The notes beneath the pieces are model-generated. The model was not told where the DNA came from and ran no database searches. It saw nothing but the letters and a program-made list of their open reading frames with translations. The translations under genes were made by a program, and so were the position numbers. From positions 1 to 64,000 of the forward strand of contig CALMQS010000028.1 of the NCBI GenBank assembly GCA_937871285.1: a stretch of DNA of 64,000 bases, in the 5' to 3' direction. The stretch is from an uncultured Sphingobacteriales bacterium (lineage in GTDB: Bacteria; Bacteroidota; Bacteroidia; Chitinophagales; Chitinophagaceae). Positions 56,467 to 64,000 of the stretch are shown here, piece by piece. The stretch's first letter is position 1. Every line of letters starts with the position of its first letter.

Positions 56467-57843
56467 ATGAAGTATATTAAACACATTATGCCATTACTAT
56501 TCCTTTTACTTACAACATCTTCCTGCAGGAAATTTATTGAAGTAGAACCGCCTATTGACAAGCTAAGCGCCGAGGTTGTTTTTACAGATGTGGAAACTGC
56601 AACATCAGCAGTTACAGGAATATATACAAATATGCTGGTAACACTCCCTGTTATATCCTCCGGCGGAGTAACTGTATATACAGGATTAACTTCTGATGAG
56701 CTGTATAGTTCAAATACAACAAGCACAACCTTGGCTGAATTTGCAAGCAACGCAATATCTCCGGGCAATTCGGTACTTAAAAATGATTTTTGGCAGAAAG
56801 GATTTAACCTTATCTATCACGCCAACGCCTGCACCGAGGGGCTTGAGAATAACACATATCTGCCGGTACAGGTCAGGGATCAGTTGCTTGGCGAAGTATA
56901 TTTATGCAGGGCGTTTATTTATTATTATTTCGTCAACTTGTTTGGTGATGTCCCGTTATTGCTAAAAACAGATTACCAGGAGAATCAGAAAGCGGCAAGA
57001 ACAGCAACTACCACCGTGTACGGACAAATTATTACTGACCTAAAAAATGCACAGGCACTTTTAGGTACTTCATATCCTACAAATGAACGGGTGCGTCCCA
57101 ACAAATGGGCAGCCACTGCCTTATTAGCAAAAGTGTATTTAATATTAGGTCAATGGACATTAGCAGAGCAGGAATCATCTTCTATCATCAACAGCGGGGA
57201 TTATTCCCTTGAGCCTGACCCCAATAATGTTTTCCTGGCTACAAGTAATGAAGCCATCTGGCAAATTATGCCTACAAGAGGGTATAATACTACCGAGGGA
57301 CTCACTTTTATTCCGGCAAACTGGTCTTCTGGTCCTCCTAATTTCCCTTTAACAGATTATTTGATCAGCTCATTTGAAACTGATGATTTGAGAAAAAGCA
57401 GTTGGGTGTCATCGAAAACCGTGCAGGGGCAAACCTATTACTATCCACACAAATATAAGATTGGTGCATATGGTCAGCCGGTAACAGAATACTATATGGT
57501 TTTCCGTTTGGCAGAGCAATACCTTATCAGGTCAGAATCTCTTACATGGCAGCAGAAAATTGATAAGGCAAAGAATGATCTGGATATTATAAGAAAACGT
57601 GCCGGCTTGCCTGACACGCCGGCAAGTACAACCGAAGAACTGCTTGCAGCCATGGCTCACGAAAGACGGATTGAACTTTTTGCTGAATGGGGAAATCGGT
57701 GGATTGATTTAAAGCGCACAAAAAAATCTGCCGATGTGCTGTCGCCAATTAAAGCAGGATGGCAGCCAACGGACACACTATTTCCTATTCCTTTGGAAGA
57801 AATCCAGCGCAACCCCTCCTTAGCTCAAAATCCGGGCTATTAA
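56467..57843 (+). CDS. SusD/RagB-family substrate-binding lipoprotein
   Basis: A 458-residue surface lipoprotein: signal peptide with lipobox TTSSC (Cys20), TPR-like helices, and the C-terminal signature LLAAMAHERRIELFAEWGNRWIDLKRT with FPIPLEEIQRNPSLAQNPGY. It forms the lid of the SusC transporter. It starts 11 bases after susC and is clearly co-transcribed. No glycosidase gene is adjacent, so the substrate may be a peptide or another compound. Confidence 0.95.
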   Translation: MKYIKHIMPLLFLLLTTSSCRKFIEVEPPIDKLSAEVVFTDVETATSAVTGIYTNMLVTLPVISSGGVTVYTGLTSDELYSSNTTSTTLAEFASNAISPGNSVLKNDFWQKGFNLIYHANACTEGLENNTYLPVQVRDQLLGEVYLCRAFIYYYFVNLFGDVPLLLKTDYQENQKAARTATTTVYGQIITDLKNAQALLGTSYPTNERVRPNKWAATALLAKVYLILGQWTLAEQESSSIINSGDYSLEPDPNNVFLATSNEAIWQIMPTRGYNTTEGLTFIPANWSSGPPNFPLTDYLISSFETDDLRKSSWVSSKTVQGQTYYYPHKYKIGAYGQPVTEYYMVFRLAEQYLIRSESLTWQQKIDKAKNDLDIIRKRAGLPDTPASTTEELLAAMAHERRIELFAEWGNRWIDLKRTKKSADVLSPIKAGWQPTDTLFPIPLEEIQRNPSLAQNPGY

Positions 57844-57873
57844 ACTATCTCTAACACATTAAACACATTTACA

Positions 57874-59154
57874 ATGAAGTTTTCGAAGTTCCAGGTAGAC
57901 AAACATGTACTTACGGTAGTTGTTTGGCTTTTATCAATCTCAACAACCACAGCGCAAGGCTTACAGATTGGCGACCCTATCATTAGTGTTGAAGTAAAGC
58001 CCATCCTTAACTATACAGCAGATAGTGCTCGCCTAACTGACTTTGTAGGCAGCAAGGCACTACTGATAGATTTTTGGTTTACTGCATGCGCTTCCTGTAT
58101 TGAGAGTTTTCCAAAGCTTGATTCGATACAGAAAGAGTTTAAAGATGACCTGAATATTCTGCTGGTCACATTTGAAACTAAAGAAAAAACACTTCGTACA
58201 TTCAATACCATAAATAGAATAAAGCATGTAAAACTACCTTCGGTAGTAGCAGACACTTTACTGCACCTGATCTTTCCGCATGCATCTGCTCCACACGAAA
58301 TATGGATCGGTAAAGACGGTAAAATCAAAGCCATTACAGATCATACTTCCATTAACCGGGAAAATATAAGATCACTGATAGCCAGTGAAAAGCTTAACCT
58401 GCCATTAAAAAAGGATAATATGGAATACTCACTTTTTGACCCACTTATAAAAAACATTGACCTGAATAAAATGTTTAAGTACAATATCATATCCTCGCAT
58501 CAACCCGGATTGCCTGCTTCAAACGGTATGTATATACATCCTGACAATGGATTTTTAAGAGCACAAGCTACAAATGTTCATTTTCAGAACTTATACGTTA
58601 TGGCTTATGGTCAGTGGGGCAAAGGTTTTAATTATAGCAGATTAATCATTGAAAAAACCGCTTTAGAGCGCCTGAAAGAAACTAAAAATCAACAAAATGC
58701 ATTTTGCTATGATAGCTGGTGGCGTGATACTACGAGAGCCAAAGCGTGTTCAGAAATGCAAGATGAGCTGGATCGCTTTTTCAACCTTACAAGCTATTCG
58801 GAAAAGAGGAAAGTTCCCTGTATTGTTCTCAGGCAAATAAGCACTAAAAAAAGATTTATATCTACTGCACCTGCGGGGAGGGAAGAAACCTATTATGAAA
58901 AGGATACCCTCTTTTTAGAAAATGTATACTTAAAATACCCTGTTGAAACTGTATTGAATTTTGGCAGATACCCCTGGTCACCATTCCAATTTTTTGATGA
59001 AACTGGGTACGAAGAAAGGGTAAGCATCCGTTTGCCCAAAAAATTTGAAAGTATTACCCAGGTCAATCGCTTTCTTCAAGATTTTGACCTTGAAGTAATA
59101 ATGGAGGAAAGATGGCTGGACGTTGTTATTATAAAAGATAATGAAAAACCATAA
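57874..59154 (+). CDS. TlpA-like thioredoxin-family exported protein
   Basis: A 426-residue protein with signal peptide about 1-28 and a thioredoxin/AhpC-TSA-like domain: ALLIDFWFTACASCIESFPKL, with the redox pair C72-A-S-C75. The C-terminal 200 residues have no recognised domain. It is common as the third gene after susCD in this phylum and probably acts in the periplasm as a disulfide reductase for imported substrate or for envelope proteins. It starts 30 bases after susD. Confidence 0.85.
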   Translation: MKFSKFQVDKHVLTVVVWLLSISTTTAQGLQIGDPIISVEVKPILNYTADSARLTDFVGSKALLIDFWFTACASCIESFPKLDSIQKEFKDDLNILLVTFETKEKTLRTFNTINRIKHVKLPSVVADTLLHLIFPHASAPHEIWIGKDGKIKAITDHTSINRENIRSLIASEKLNLPLKKDNMEYSLFDPLIKNIDLNKMFKYNIISSHQPGLPASNGMYIHPDNGFLRAQATNVHFQNLYVMAYGQWGKGFNYSRLIIEKTALERLKETKNQQNAFCYDSWWRDTTRAKACSEMQDELDRFFNLTSYSEKRKVPCIVLRQISTKKRFISTAPAGREETYYEKDTLFLENVYLKYPVETVLNFGRYPWSPFQFFDETGYEERVSIRLPKKFESITQVNRFLQDFDLEVIMEERWLDVVIIKDNEKP

Positions 59155-59217
59155 ACTGCCTGCCACGAATTATAAATGCCTATTCTGACAACAGCTTTTT
59201 TCTCATGTATTACTAAA

Positions 59218-59256
59218 AAAAAGAGGCTACTTCATTCCTGAAGTTGGCCTCTTTTT
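59218..59256. terminator. Bidirectional terminator after the TlpA-like gene
   Basis: AAAAAGAGGC at 59218-59227 pairs with GCCTCTTTTT at 59247-59256, extended by ACTTCA/TGAAGT. A- and T-runs flank the stem on both sides, so it ends both the susCD transcript and the convergent DUF6520 transcript. Confidence 0.8.
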
Positions 59257-59273
59257 GTGGTAACAGTCGAAGG

Positions 59274-59540
59274 TTAAGGTTTCAGAATGTCTGGCAAGCG
59301 AGTTCCTGCAGGTTTATTTTGCGCAGTTTTTTGTGTCCAAACCTGTGCGCAGAAGACTTGATCAGAACCTGGGCAGTTATCATTCTTTAACGTCATTACA
59401 TCAGGAGCACTGTCTATATAGATGCCTGTTGAAGTGAAGGCATGCACGTCAGCAAAAGACGCTTTTTCAGGTGAAGCTGTAAATGCAAATGTTATTGCAG
59501 ACACTGCCAACGCCAGCAATACAAAACGAAACTTTTTCAT
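59274..59540 (-). CDS. DUF6520-type small exported protein
   Basis: An 88-residue exported protein with signal peptide about 1-22 (VLLALAVSAITFAFT). The mature part is about 65 residues with two cysteines, C56 and C64 (NCPGSDQVFCAQVW), as in the DUF6520 family of Bacteroidota. Function unknown. It is the last gene of a leftward set with a MauE-like membrane protein and an AraC regulator, which suggests a disulfide-bearing secreted peptide or envelope protein. Confidence 0.7.
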   Translation of the reverse strand: MKKFRFVLLALAVSAITFAFTASPEKASFADVHAFTSTGIYIDSAPDVMTLKNDNCPGSDQVFCAQVWTQKTAQNKPAGTRLPDILKP

Positions 59541-59576
59541 AATAAAATATTTTGTTGATTAAATGCGCCTACTATT

Positions 59577-60038
59577 TTATGCAGGTGTTCGGCTATTCCT
59601 GTTTATTGCAATAATATTTTTATTTGATTTTATAACTAACCATGCCCATGCTGCGAGGGCAACCAAAATAACATTTACTATCAAATGCTGTTTCCAGGTC
59701 AATGCTTTCATTATCCCTCCACAGTTGCACGGCAGTTCGCTGGCAAAGAACATAAGGTAGCTAACGTATAAGGTGAATGCAACCATTAAGATCAAAGAAA
59801 AAAATAGTCCCGCTTTTCGCGTAGCAGAAAAAACGAGTAAAATAACAATCAATAATTCAACTGCCGGAACTGCAACAGCCATAAAGTTTGCGCAGTTCAC
59901 AAGAACAGGCGATTGCACTAAGGCGATCCTGAATGTAGGGTAATCTATAAGTTTGTTTACGGCGGTATAAGTAAACAGGATGATGAAAATTCCGGAGACA
60001 ATATCGGCTATTCTGGTATTTTTAAGCAGTAACCTCAT
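59577..60038 (-). CDS. MauE/DoxX-like membrane protein
   Basis: A 153-residue polytopic membrane protein with four helices (about 10-28, 52-72, 76-98, 118-136). A C104-N-C106 pair sits in an outer loop (ELPCNCGGIMKALTWKQH), as in MauE-like proteins thought to pass electrons or support disulfide formation. It lies 36 bases before the DUF6520 gene, whose two cysteines could be its substrate. Inference from context. Confidence 0.8.
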   Translation of the reverse strand: MRLLLKNTRIADIVSGIFIILFTYTAVNKLIDYPTFRIALVQSPVLVNCANFMAVAVPAVELLIVILLVFSATRKAGLFFSLILMVAFTLYVSYLMFFASELPCNCGGIMKALTWKQHLIVNVILVALAAWAWLVIKSNKNIIAINRNSRTPA

Positions 60039-60132
60039 GTTGCATTAATTGGTTTGGTAAATTTCCAAAATCATTTGCTCTTTATCAGAACTAACTGCTA
60101 TGCAACAGGTATAAAAAGTTTTGCAATCAGGA

Positions 60133-61110
60133 TTATTTTCTTCGCAGCTCGCCAGGAGTCACTCCAAAGCGCTTTCTGAAAGCAGTAATAAAATTTGTTG
60201 TTAGAGGGTAGCCTACCAGCGTGCATATTTCTTTGATGGGTTTATTAGTGTTTAAAATAAGCTCCCGGCTATACTGCAATTTTTCTTCCTGCATCCATTG
60301 GCCTATACTGGAGTTAAAATATTGACGAAATCCCTTTTTTAGTTTATACTCATTAAGTGCTACAAGCCTGGATAACTCTCTTATAGATGGTGGCTTACTG
60401 GCAATATGATCAAGTAGTATTTTTTTAGCTTCATGAATGCGATTGATTTCCCATGGAGTAAAGGACAGTTTATTCATACCCTGCCGGAATACATTTTCAA
60501 GCATGTGGTACAATACTTCTCTCACTTTTAAATCAAAGTAAAATTGCCGGGTGTTTTCATCATAAGGGCAATTAAATAACTGATTCGTTATTTCTTTAAT
60601 AGTAACCGGAAGCCAAAACGGTTTTTGGGTGATAAGAACCCCTGGATTAGCACCAATTACTGATTTTAATTCCGGGAAAAAAGGTACTAATTCTTCCAGG
60701 AGAAGGGGCGAATAAAAGATATTCATCATCCGAAATTCTTTGCCCATCTCAAAATAGGAACTGCATTCAGAAGGTTGTGTATAAAAAAAGTTGTATTGCC
60801 CCTCTCGTAAATGCGTTTCACCAAGACGTAGTACTTTTTTTCGGGCACTGCTTCTGAACATTAGATTGCTGTATAAACCCTCGGTGTGTATCCTTCCTTT
60901 TGCATAAAATTGTTTCAGGAATTTTCCGATAATAAATCTTATATCATACTCCTCACCCCGGAGTTCCTGCAGCACTAATTCCGAAAGATTTGATTTCGTA
61001 AAAGAGCAGGCAGCACCCACTAATACCGGGCCATTGTAACCGGCAGGAAGTCCGTTAATAAACTGAAATGGTTCACCGGCTTCTAATGATAAGCTAAACG
61101 TTTTTGCCAT
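60133..61110 (-). CDS. AraC-family transcriptional regulator
   Basis: A 325-residue regulator. The C-terminal double-HTH AraC domain (about 225-325) includes RELSRLVALNEYKLKKGFRQYFNSSIGQWMQEEKLQ and the closing GVTPGELRR. The N-terminal 200 residues are an unassigned sensory domain. It leads the MauE/DUF6520 genes on the same strand (94-base gap) and may regulate them. Confidence 0.9.
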   Translation of the reverse strand: MAKTFSLSLEAGEPFQFINGLPAGYNGPVLVGAACSFTKSNLSELVLQELRGEEYDIRFIIGKFLKQFYAKGRIHTEGLYSNLMFRSSARKKVLRLGETHLREGQYNFFYTQPSECSSYFEMGKEFRMMNIFYSPLLLEELVPFFPELKSVIGANPGVLITQKPFWLPVTIKEITNQLFNCPYDENTRQFYFDLKVREVLYHMLENVFRQGMNKLSFTPWEINRIHEAKKILLDHIASKPPSIRELSRLVALNEYKLKKGFRQYFNSSIGQWMQEEKLQYSRELILNTNKPIKEICTLVGYPLTTNFITAFRKRFGVTPGELRRK

Positions 61111-61394
61111 AGGCTTCGGTGATTTTAGGCATGAGGATTAGATAATCGTTCATGCAATGGTAGCTTTCTTTTGTGGAATCACTAAATAAAATTAAATTTT
61201 CATTTCCAAAAATATCAATGAAACATAATTACTGTTTAAGTAATCGTAATATCATGATGAACTTTATACCAAAACCAGGGAAGTTCAAAATATAAGTAAC
61301 CCAGGTTTATGGATAAACGACGAAGCTGTTTTGCAAATACCATAAATCTGCCTGTTTGAGGCTTTTTCTGTACAAATTTGAATCAAGAAGCAAT

Positions 61395-61700
61395 ATGATG
61401 ATCGATAAATGGCTTTCCGCTGTTAGTGATACTATGCATACCGTCACAAATGATGCTGAAGAAATACATCTAATTTTGTCCAAACACGGTTCTGTCTCAA
61501 CCCAAAAATTCTTGCTTTTATTTTTTCAAAGCCTTCAACCAATACCACACGGAATGATTTCTATAAATCCGTATATGCGAGCTTATAAACCGGAGGAAAC
61601 TATGTCCGAAAATCATCAAAAAATGCTTCCACTTAATAAAAAGAGGCTGTCCCAGACTTTTGACAACCTCTTCAGAAGTAAGCACAGCCAATCTATCTGA
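61395..61700 (+). CDS. Doubtful small hypothetical protein
   Basis: A 101-residue frame from ATG 61395 (the longer TTG-started frame is not credible). Composition is acceptable (MIDKWLSAVSDTMHTVTND), but no family is recognised. Its 3' end contains an imperfect hairpin, AAGAGGCTGTC with GACAACCTCTT (about 61640-61674), of the kind seen in intrinsic terminators, which argues against coding in that part. Confidence 0.3.
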   Translation: MMIDKWLSAVSDTMHTVTNDAEEIHLILSKHGSVSTQKFLLLFFQSLQPIPHGMISINPYMRAYKPEETMSENHQKMLPLNKKRLSQTFDNLFRSKHSQSI

Positions 61701-61792
61701 CCTGAAATGAATACCATCAATCTTGCCTTTCTAAAGTCTTTTAAGATTCTAAGAAAATATGTTTATAAAATTTGCAACTAATTTGGGAAAAA

Positions 61793-61867
61793 GGGGCAGC
61801 ATAAAAATGCACCCCGTTTCTAAATCCAATATCCTATGAAAAACCAATGCAAATATAGGTTTGCATT
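61793..61867. terminator. Hairpins in the gap upstream of the fructose-bisphosphatase 3' end
   Basis: GGGG-x2-GCAT/ATGC-x-CCCC (61793-61815, one internal mismatch) is followed by the perfect 8-bp stem AATGCAAA/TTTGCATT (61846-61853 with 61860-61867). They lie about 120 bases beyond the fructose-bisphosphatase stop on the minus strand and probably end transcription there. Confidence 0.45.
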
Positions 61868-61985
61868 TACTTTAACTAAGTATTTCCGTTATACAATTCG
61901 ATAGATGGTCTGTTTACCTCGATGAATTGCATTATATAGTGTAAAAAGTTAGACCATTGTTATAACTATTAGTGGTTTCACCTGT

Positions 61986-62981
61986 TCATTTCCATTCTTC
62001 CATCATATTACGGCTACCAATAAATAAGGGGGTGCGCTGATGCAGACCGGTGGGCACAATATCTAATATGCGTTTATAGCCATCCGTGGCCATGCCACCG
62101 GCCACTTCCACAATAAAAGCAAAAGGATTGCATTCATACTGCAACCTTAGTTTTCCCTGTGGCATATCAGTTGTTGCCGGATACATAAAAATTCCCCCTT
62201 TTAGAAGATTGCGGTGGATATCACTAACCATACTGCCAATATAGCGTTGTGTATATGGCCCACCTTCCTGCGCTGTATTACATTGATATTTTTTGATAAG
62301 GTTTTGTACCCTTTTGTCAAAGCGATAAAAATTGCCATGGTTGACTGAATATATTTTTCCATGCGCAGGGCATTTAATATCAGGATGGCTAAGACAAAAT
62401 TCTCCTATGGAAGGATCCAATGTAAATCCATTTACGCCTCTGCGGGTGGCGTACACCAAAATGGTGGATGAACCATAAACAATATAACCTGCCGCTACCT
62501 GCCGGATACCAGGTTGCAGGAAATCATCCAGCCTAACTACAGTTCCTTTTGCTGTAAGGCGACGGTAAACACTGAATATCGTTCCTACAGAAACATTTAC
62601 GTCAATGTTAGCGCTTCCATCCAATGGATCAAATAGACAAATGTATTTGGATTGACAGCTCACCTCATCATCGAATGCTACAAAGTCATCCCATTCTTCG
62701 CTTGCAATGCCTGCGCAACTGATGCCATGCTGTAAAACACCTGTAAACTGATTGTTTGCAAACAGGTCCAATTTCTTTACTTCCTCACCCTGTACATTCA
62801 TCATGCCGACTTCTCCAAGTATATCCGCTAACCCCGCTTTGTTTACTTCCACGTTCACTCTTTTTGCCGCAAGTCCAATATCTCTCAGCAAACCCGAAAG
62901 CTCGCCGGTGGCGTTGGGGAAATTCCTTAACTGCTGAATAGTGAATTCGTCAAGCGTATAGACTTTTCTGCTGATAGCCAT
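61986..62981 (-). CDS. fbp: Class 1 fructose-1,6-bisphosphatase
   Basis: A 331-residue enzyme that removes the 1-phosphate from fructose 1,6-bisphosphate in gluconeogenesis. ATG at 62981 (MAISRKVYTLDEF) is chosen; the longer frame is a poor N-terminus. The metal and substrate motif LFDPLDGSANIDVNVSVGTIF is at about residues 113-133, with ILDIVPTGLHQRTPLFIGS at the C-terminus. Length is as usual. A housekeeping gene, so the chromosome proper is reached here. Confidence 0.95.
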   Translation of the reverse strand: MAISRKVYTLDEFTIQQLRNFPNATGELSGLLRDIGLAAKRVNVEVNKAGLADILGEVGMMNVQGEEVKKLDLFANNQFTGVLQHGISCAGIASEEWDDFVAFDDEVSCQSKYICLFDPLDGSANIDVNVSVGTIFSVYRRLTAKGTVVRLDDFLQPGIRQVAAGYIVYGSSTILVYATRRGVNGFTLDPSIGEFCLSHPDIKCPAHGKIYSVNHGNFYRFDKRVQNLIKKYQCNTAQEGGPYTQRYIGSMVSDIHRNLLKGGIFMYPATTDMPQGKLRLQYECNPFAFIVEVAGGMATDGYKRILDIVPTGLHQRTPLFIGSRNMMEEWK

Positions 62982-63317
62982 TTGAAATATATTTAAACTA
63001 ACGACTGTTAGTTCAATATTATACTTTTTGTTGCTTCCTGCAAAAAAAAGATGAAGCAAAACTTTTCCATTTGGATTGGTTGTGGCATTGAGATAATTAA
63101 GGACGAAGTGCGGAGGGGAAAAGCTTGAAATGATTCAGTTGCGTCGGCCGAAACTTTGATCGGACTAAGCAAATTACGCAAGCGTAGAAGCTATCCCAGG
63201 TTTATTCATCTTCAATCCTCAATACATGGGTACGGCTTGCCATACCCGATATTTGATTCGGCTACAAAAGGGTAGCATCCATAGAATGGAACAAAATTTC
63301 AGACTCCTCCTTTCGCG
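62982..63317. other. Intergenic region between fbp and the T9SS protein
   Basis: 336 bases with no gene seen. It should hold the fbp promoter, and ends 20 bases or so after the downstream gene's stop. No repeat or hairpin stands out. Confidence 0.4.
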
Positions 63318-64000
63318 TTAAAGTTTTACAAATCGTACAATCCTTCGTTCACCATTACTTTTTACCAGTACGGCTATATATCGCCCTTTGCTTAACATAT
63401 ACACAGGAATCCGCACTGTGGTCAATCCTTTAATATTTTTAGTTACAAGCTTACTTATGCCATTCATGCCTGTAATTTCCAAAAGCACAAAATCTTCTGA
63501 AAGGTCAAGTGAATCCAATACGAATTCGTTAGTTGCCGGATTTGGATAAAGCCGTGCACTGACTTCACGACCGGAAGGTTCAGGAGAAATTACAAATGTA
63601 AGTTCTCCACTTATCAATTCACTTACAACTGCGCACGGATTTGATGTGGTATAAAAGCACCTCACTTTATCACCTGAAGTTTCAGGCTTGTATACCAACT
63701 TTGACTGTACCGCACCGGAAATATCCTGCCAGACACCTGTTGTTTTTTTCTCCTGCCACTGAAGCATATCCTGGCCTGCAGCATTTGTTAGCGTAGCAGT
63801 AATAGTAACGGATTCACCTGATTTTATCGAAGTATCACCGTAAATCTCCAATGCGGGGTTAACGATTTCATTTACCCTAATTCTAATAGAATTGCTAGTT
63901 ACTGCAGTTGTATCAACACAGCTGGCATTACTGTTCATTCTGACTTTGATCTCATCATTATTTTGAAAATTATTATTACTGTATTCAGCGGTGTTCACTC
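63318..64000 (-). CDS. Type IX secretion-targeted protein, C-terminal part (truncated by window edge)
   Basis: The visible 226 or so residues are the end of a longer protein whose start lies beyond base 64000. There is an Ig/PKD-like beta domain (TISGES-like: TSIKSGESVTITATLTNA, then WQEKKTTGVWQDISGA) and a terminal type A sorting domain (YPNPATNEF, GMNGISKLV, then LSKGRYIAVL and RIVRFVKL), which sends the protein through the type IX secretion system. The function of the whole cannot be told. Confidence 0.85.
   Translation of the reverse strand, partial: VNTAEYSNNNFQNNDEIKVRMNSNASCVDTTAVTSNSIRIRVNEIVNPALEIYGDTSIKSGESVTITATLTNAAGQDMLQWQEKKTTGVWQDISGAVQSKLVYKPETSGDKVRCFYTTSNPCAVVSELISGELTFVISPEPSGREVSARLYPNPATNEFVLDSLDLSEDFVLLEITGMNGISKLVTKNIKGLTTVRIPVYMLSKGRYIAVLVKSNGERRIVRFVKL

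Noticed and set aside
1-64000. CRISPR arrays, rRNA or tRNA genes
   Set aside because: No regularly spaced repeats, and no tRNA or rRNA signature was noticed on either strand; a tRNAscan/Infernal run would settle it.

Overview
The window looks like chromosome of a Bacteroidota bacterium, most likely a member of the Chitinophagaceae or a close relative. Grounds: a Bacteroides-type conjugation set (TraA to TraN), FecI/FecR with SusC/SusD, very large secreted Rhs proteins with the local DPNG border, a type IX secretion sorting tail and a small DUF6520-type exported protein. The family assignment is inference from gene content; no rRNA or tRNA gene is present to anchor it.

Bases 1 to about 32,300 are an integrative conjugative element. 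From right to left it carries an RteC-like regulator, an excisionase-like HTH protein, a DUF4099/DUF3945 protein, topoisomerase III, an ORF6N-PLD protein, a DUF1896 protein, an 1802-residue methylase-helicase, a coupling protein (mobC), relaxase (mobB) and relaxosome protein (mobA), then traA (parA), three tandem DUF3408 genes, traD, traE, F, G, a small gene, traI, J, K, L, M and N. A cluster of hairpins between parA and mobA is the best origin-of-transfer candidate. No integrase is visible; the element may continue to the left, or its right edge may be eroded near 32.3-32.8 kb.

The most unusual part is 8.7-12.2 kb. Two AT-rich plus-strand genes are inserted between traD and traE, against the direction of the tra operon. 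The first encodes a GHKL (MORC/Hsp90-like) ATPase fused to a C-terminal PD-(D/E)XK domain resembling the Shedu (DUF4263) nuclease. The second encodes an Mrr-like PD-(D/E)XK nuclease with an unassigned beta-rich C-terminal half. They are separated and bordered by non-coding linkers with short inverted repeats, as in a gene cassette. I read this as a candidate two-gene anti-phage or anti-plasmid module carried as ICE cargo.

Bases 33.1-48.6 kb hold a polymorphic-toxin locus: an orphan Rhs tail with a zinc-metalloprotease motif and an overlapping lipoprotein gene, a REP-associated transposase, a 1616-residue Rhs protein with its own downstream lipoprotein, a degenerate glutathione-peroxidase-like protein, a SpvB/Rhs-like protein with DUF5977-type repeats, two short fibre-like proteins and a coiled-coil envelope protein. 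All except the transposase run leftward.

Bases 48.6-51.1 kb are gene-poor. From 51.1 kb a FecI-type sigma factor, FecR anti-sigma factor, SusC/SusD pair and TlpA-like thioredoxin form a typical nutrient-uptake locus. A convergent set (AraC regulator, MauE-like membrane protein, DUF6520 small exported protein) follows. The window ends with class 1 fructose-1,6-bisphosphatase and the tail of a type IX secreted protein.
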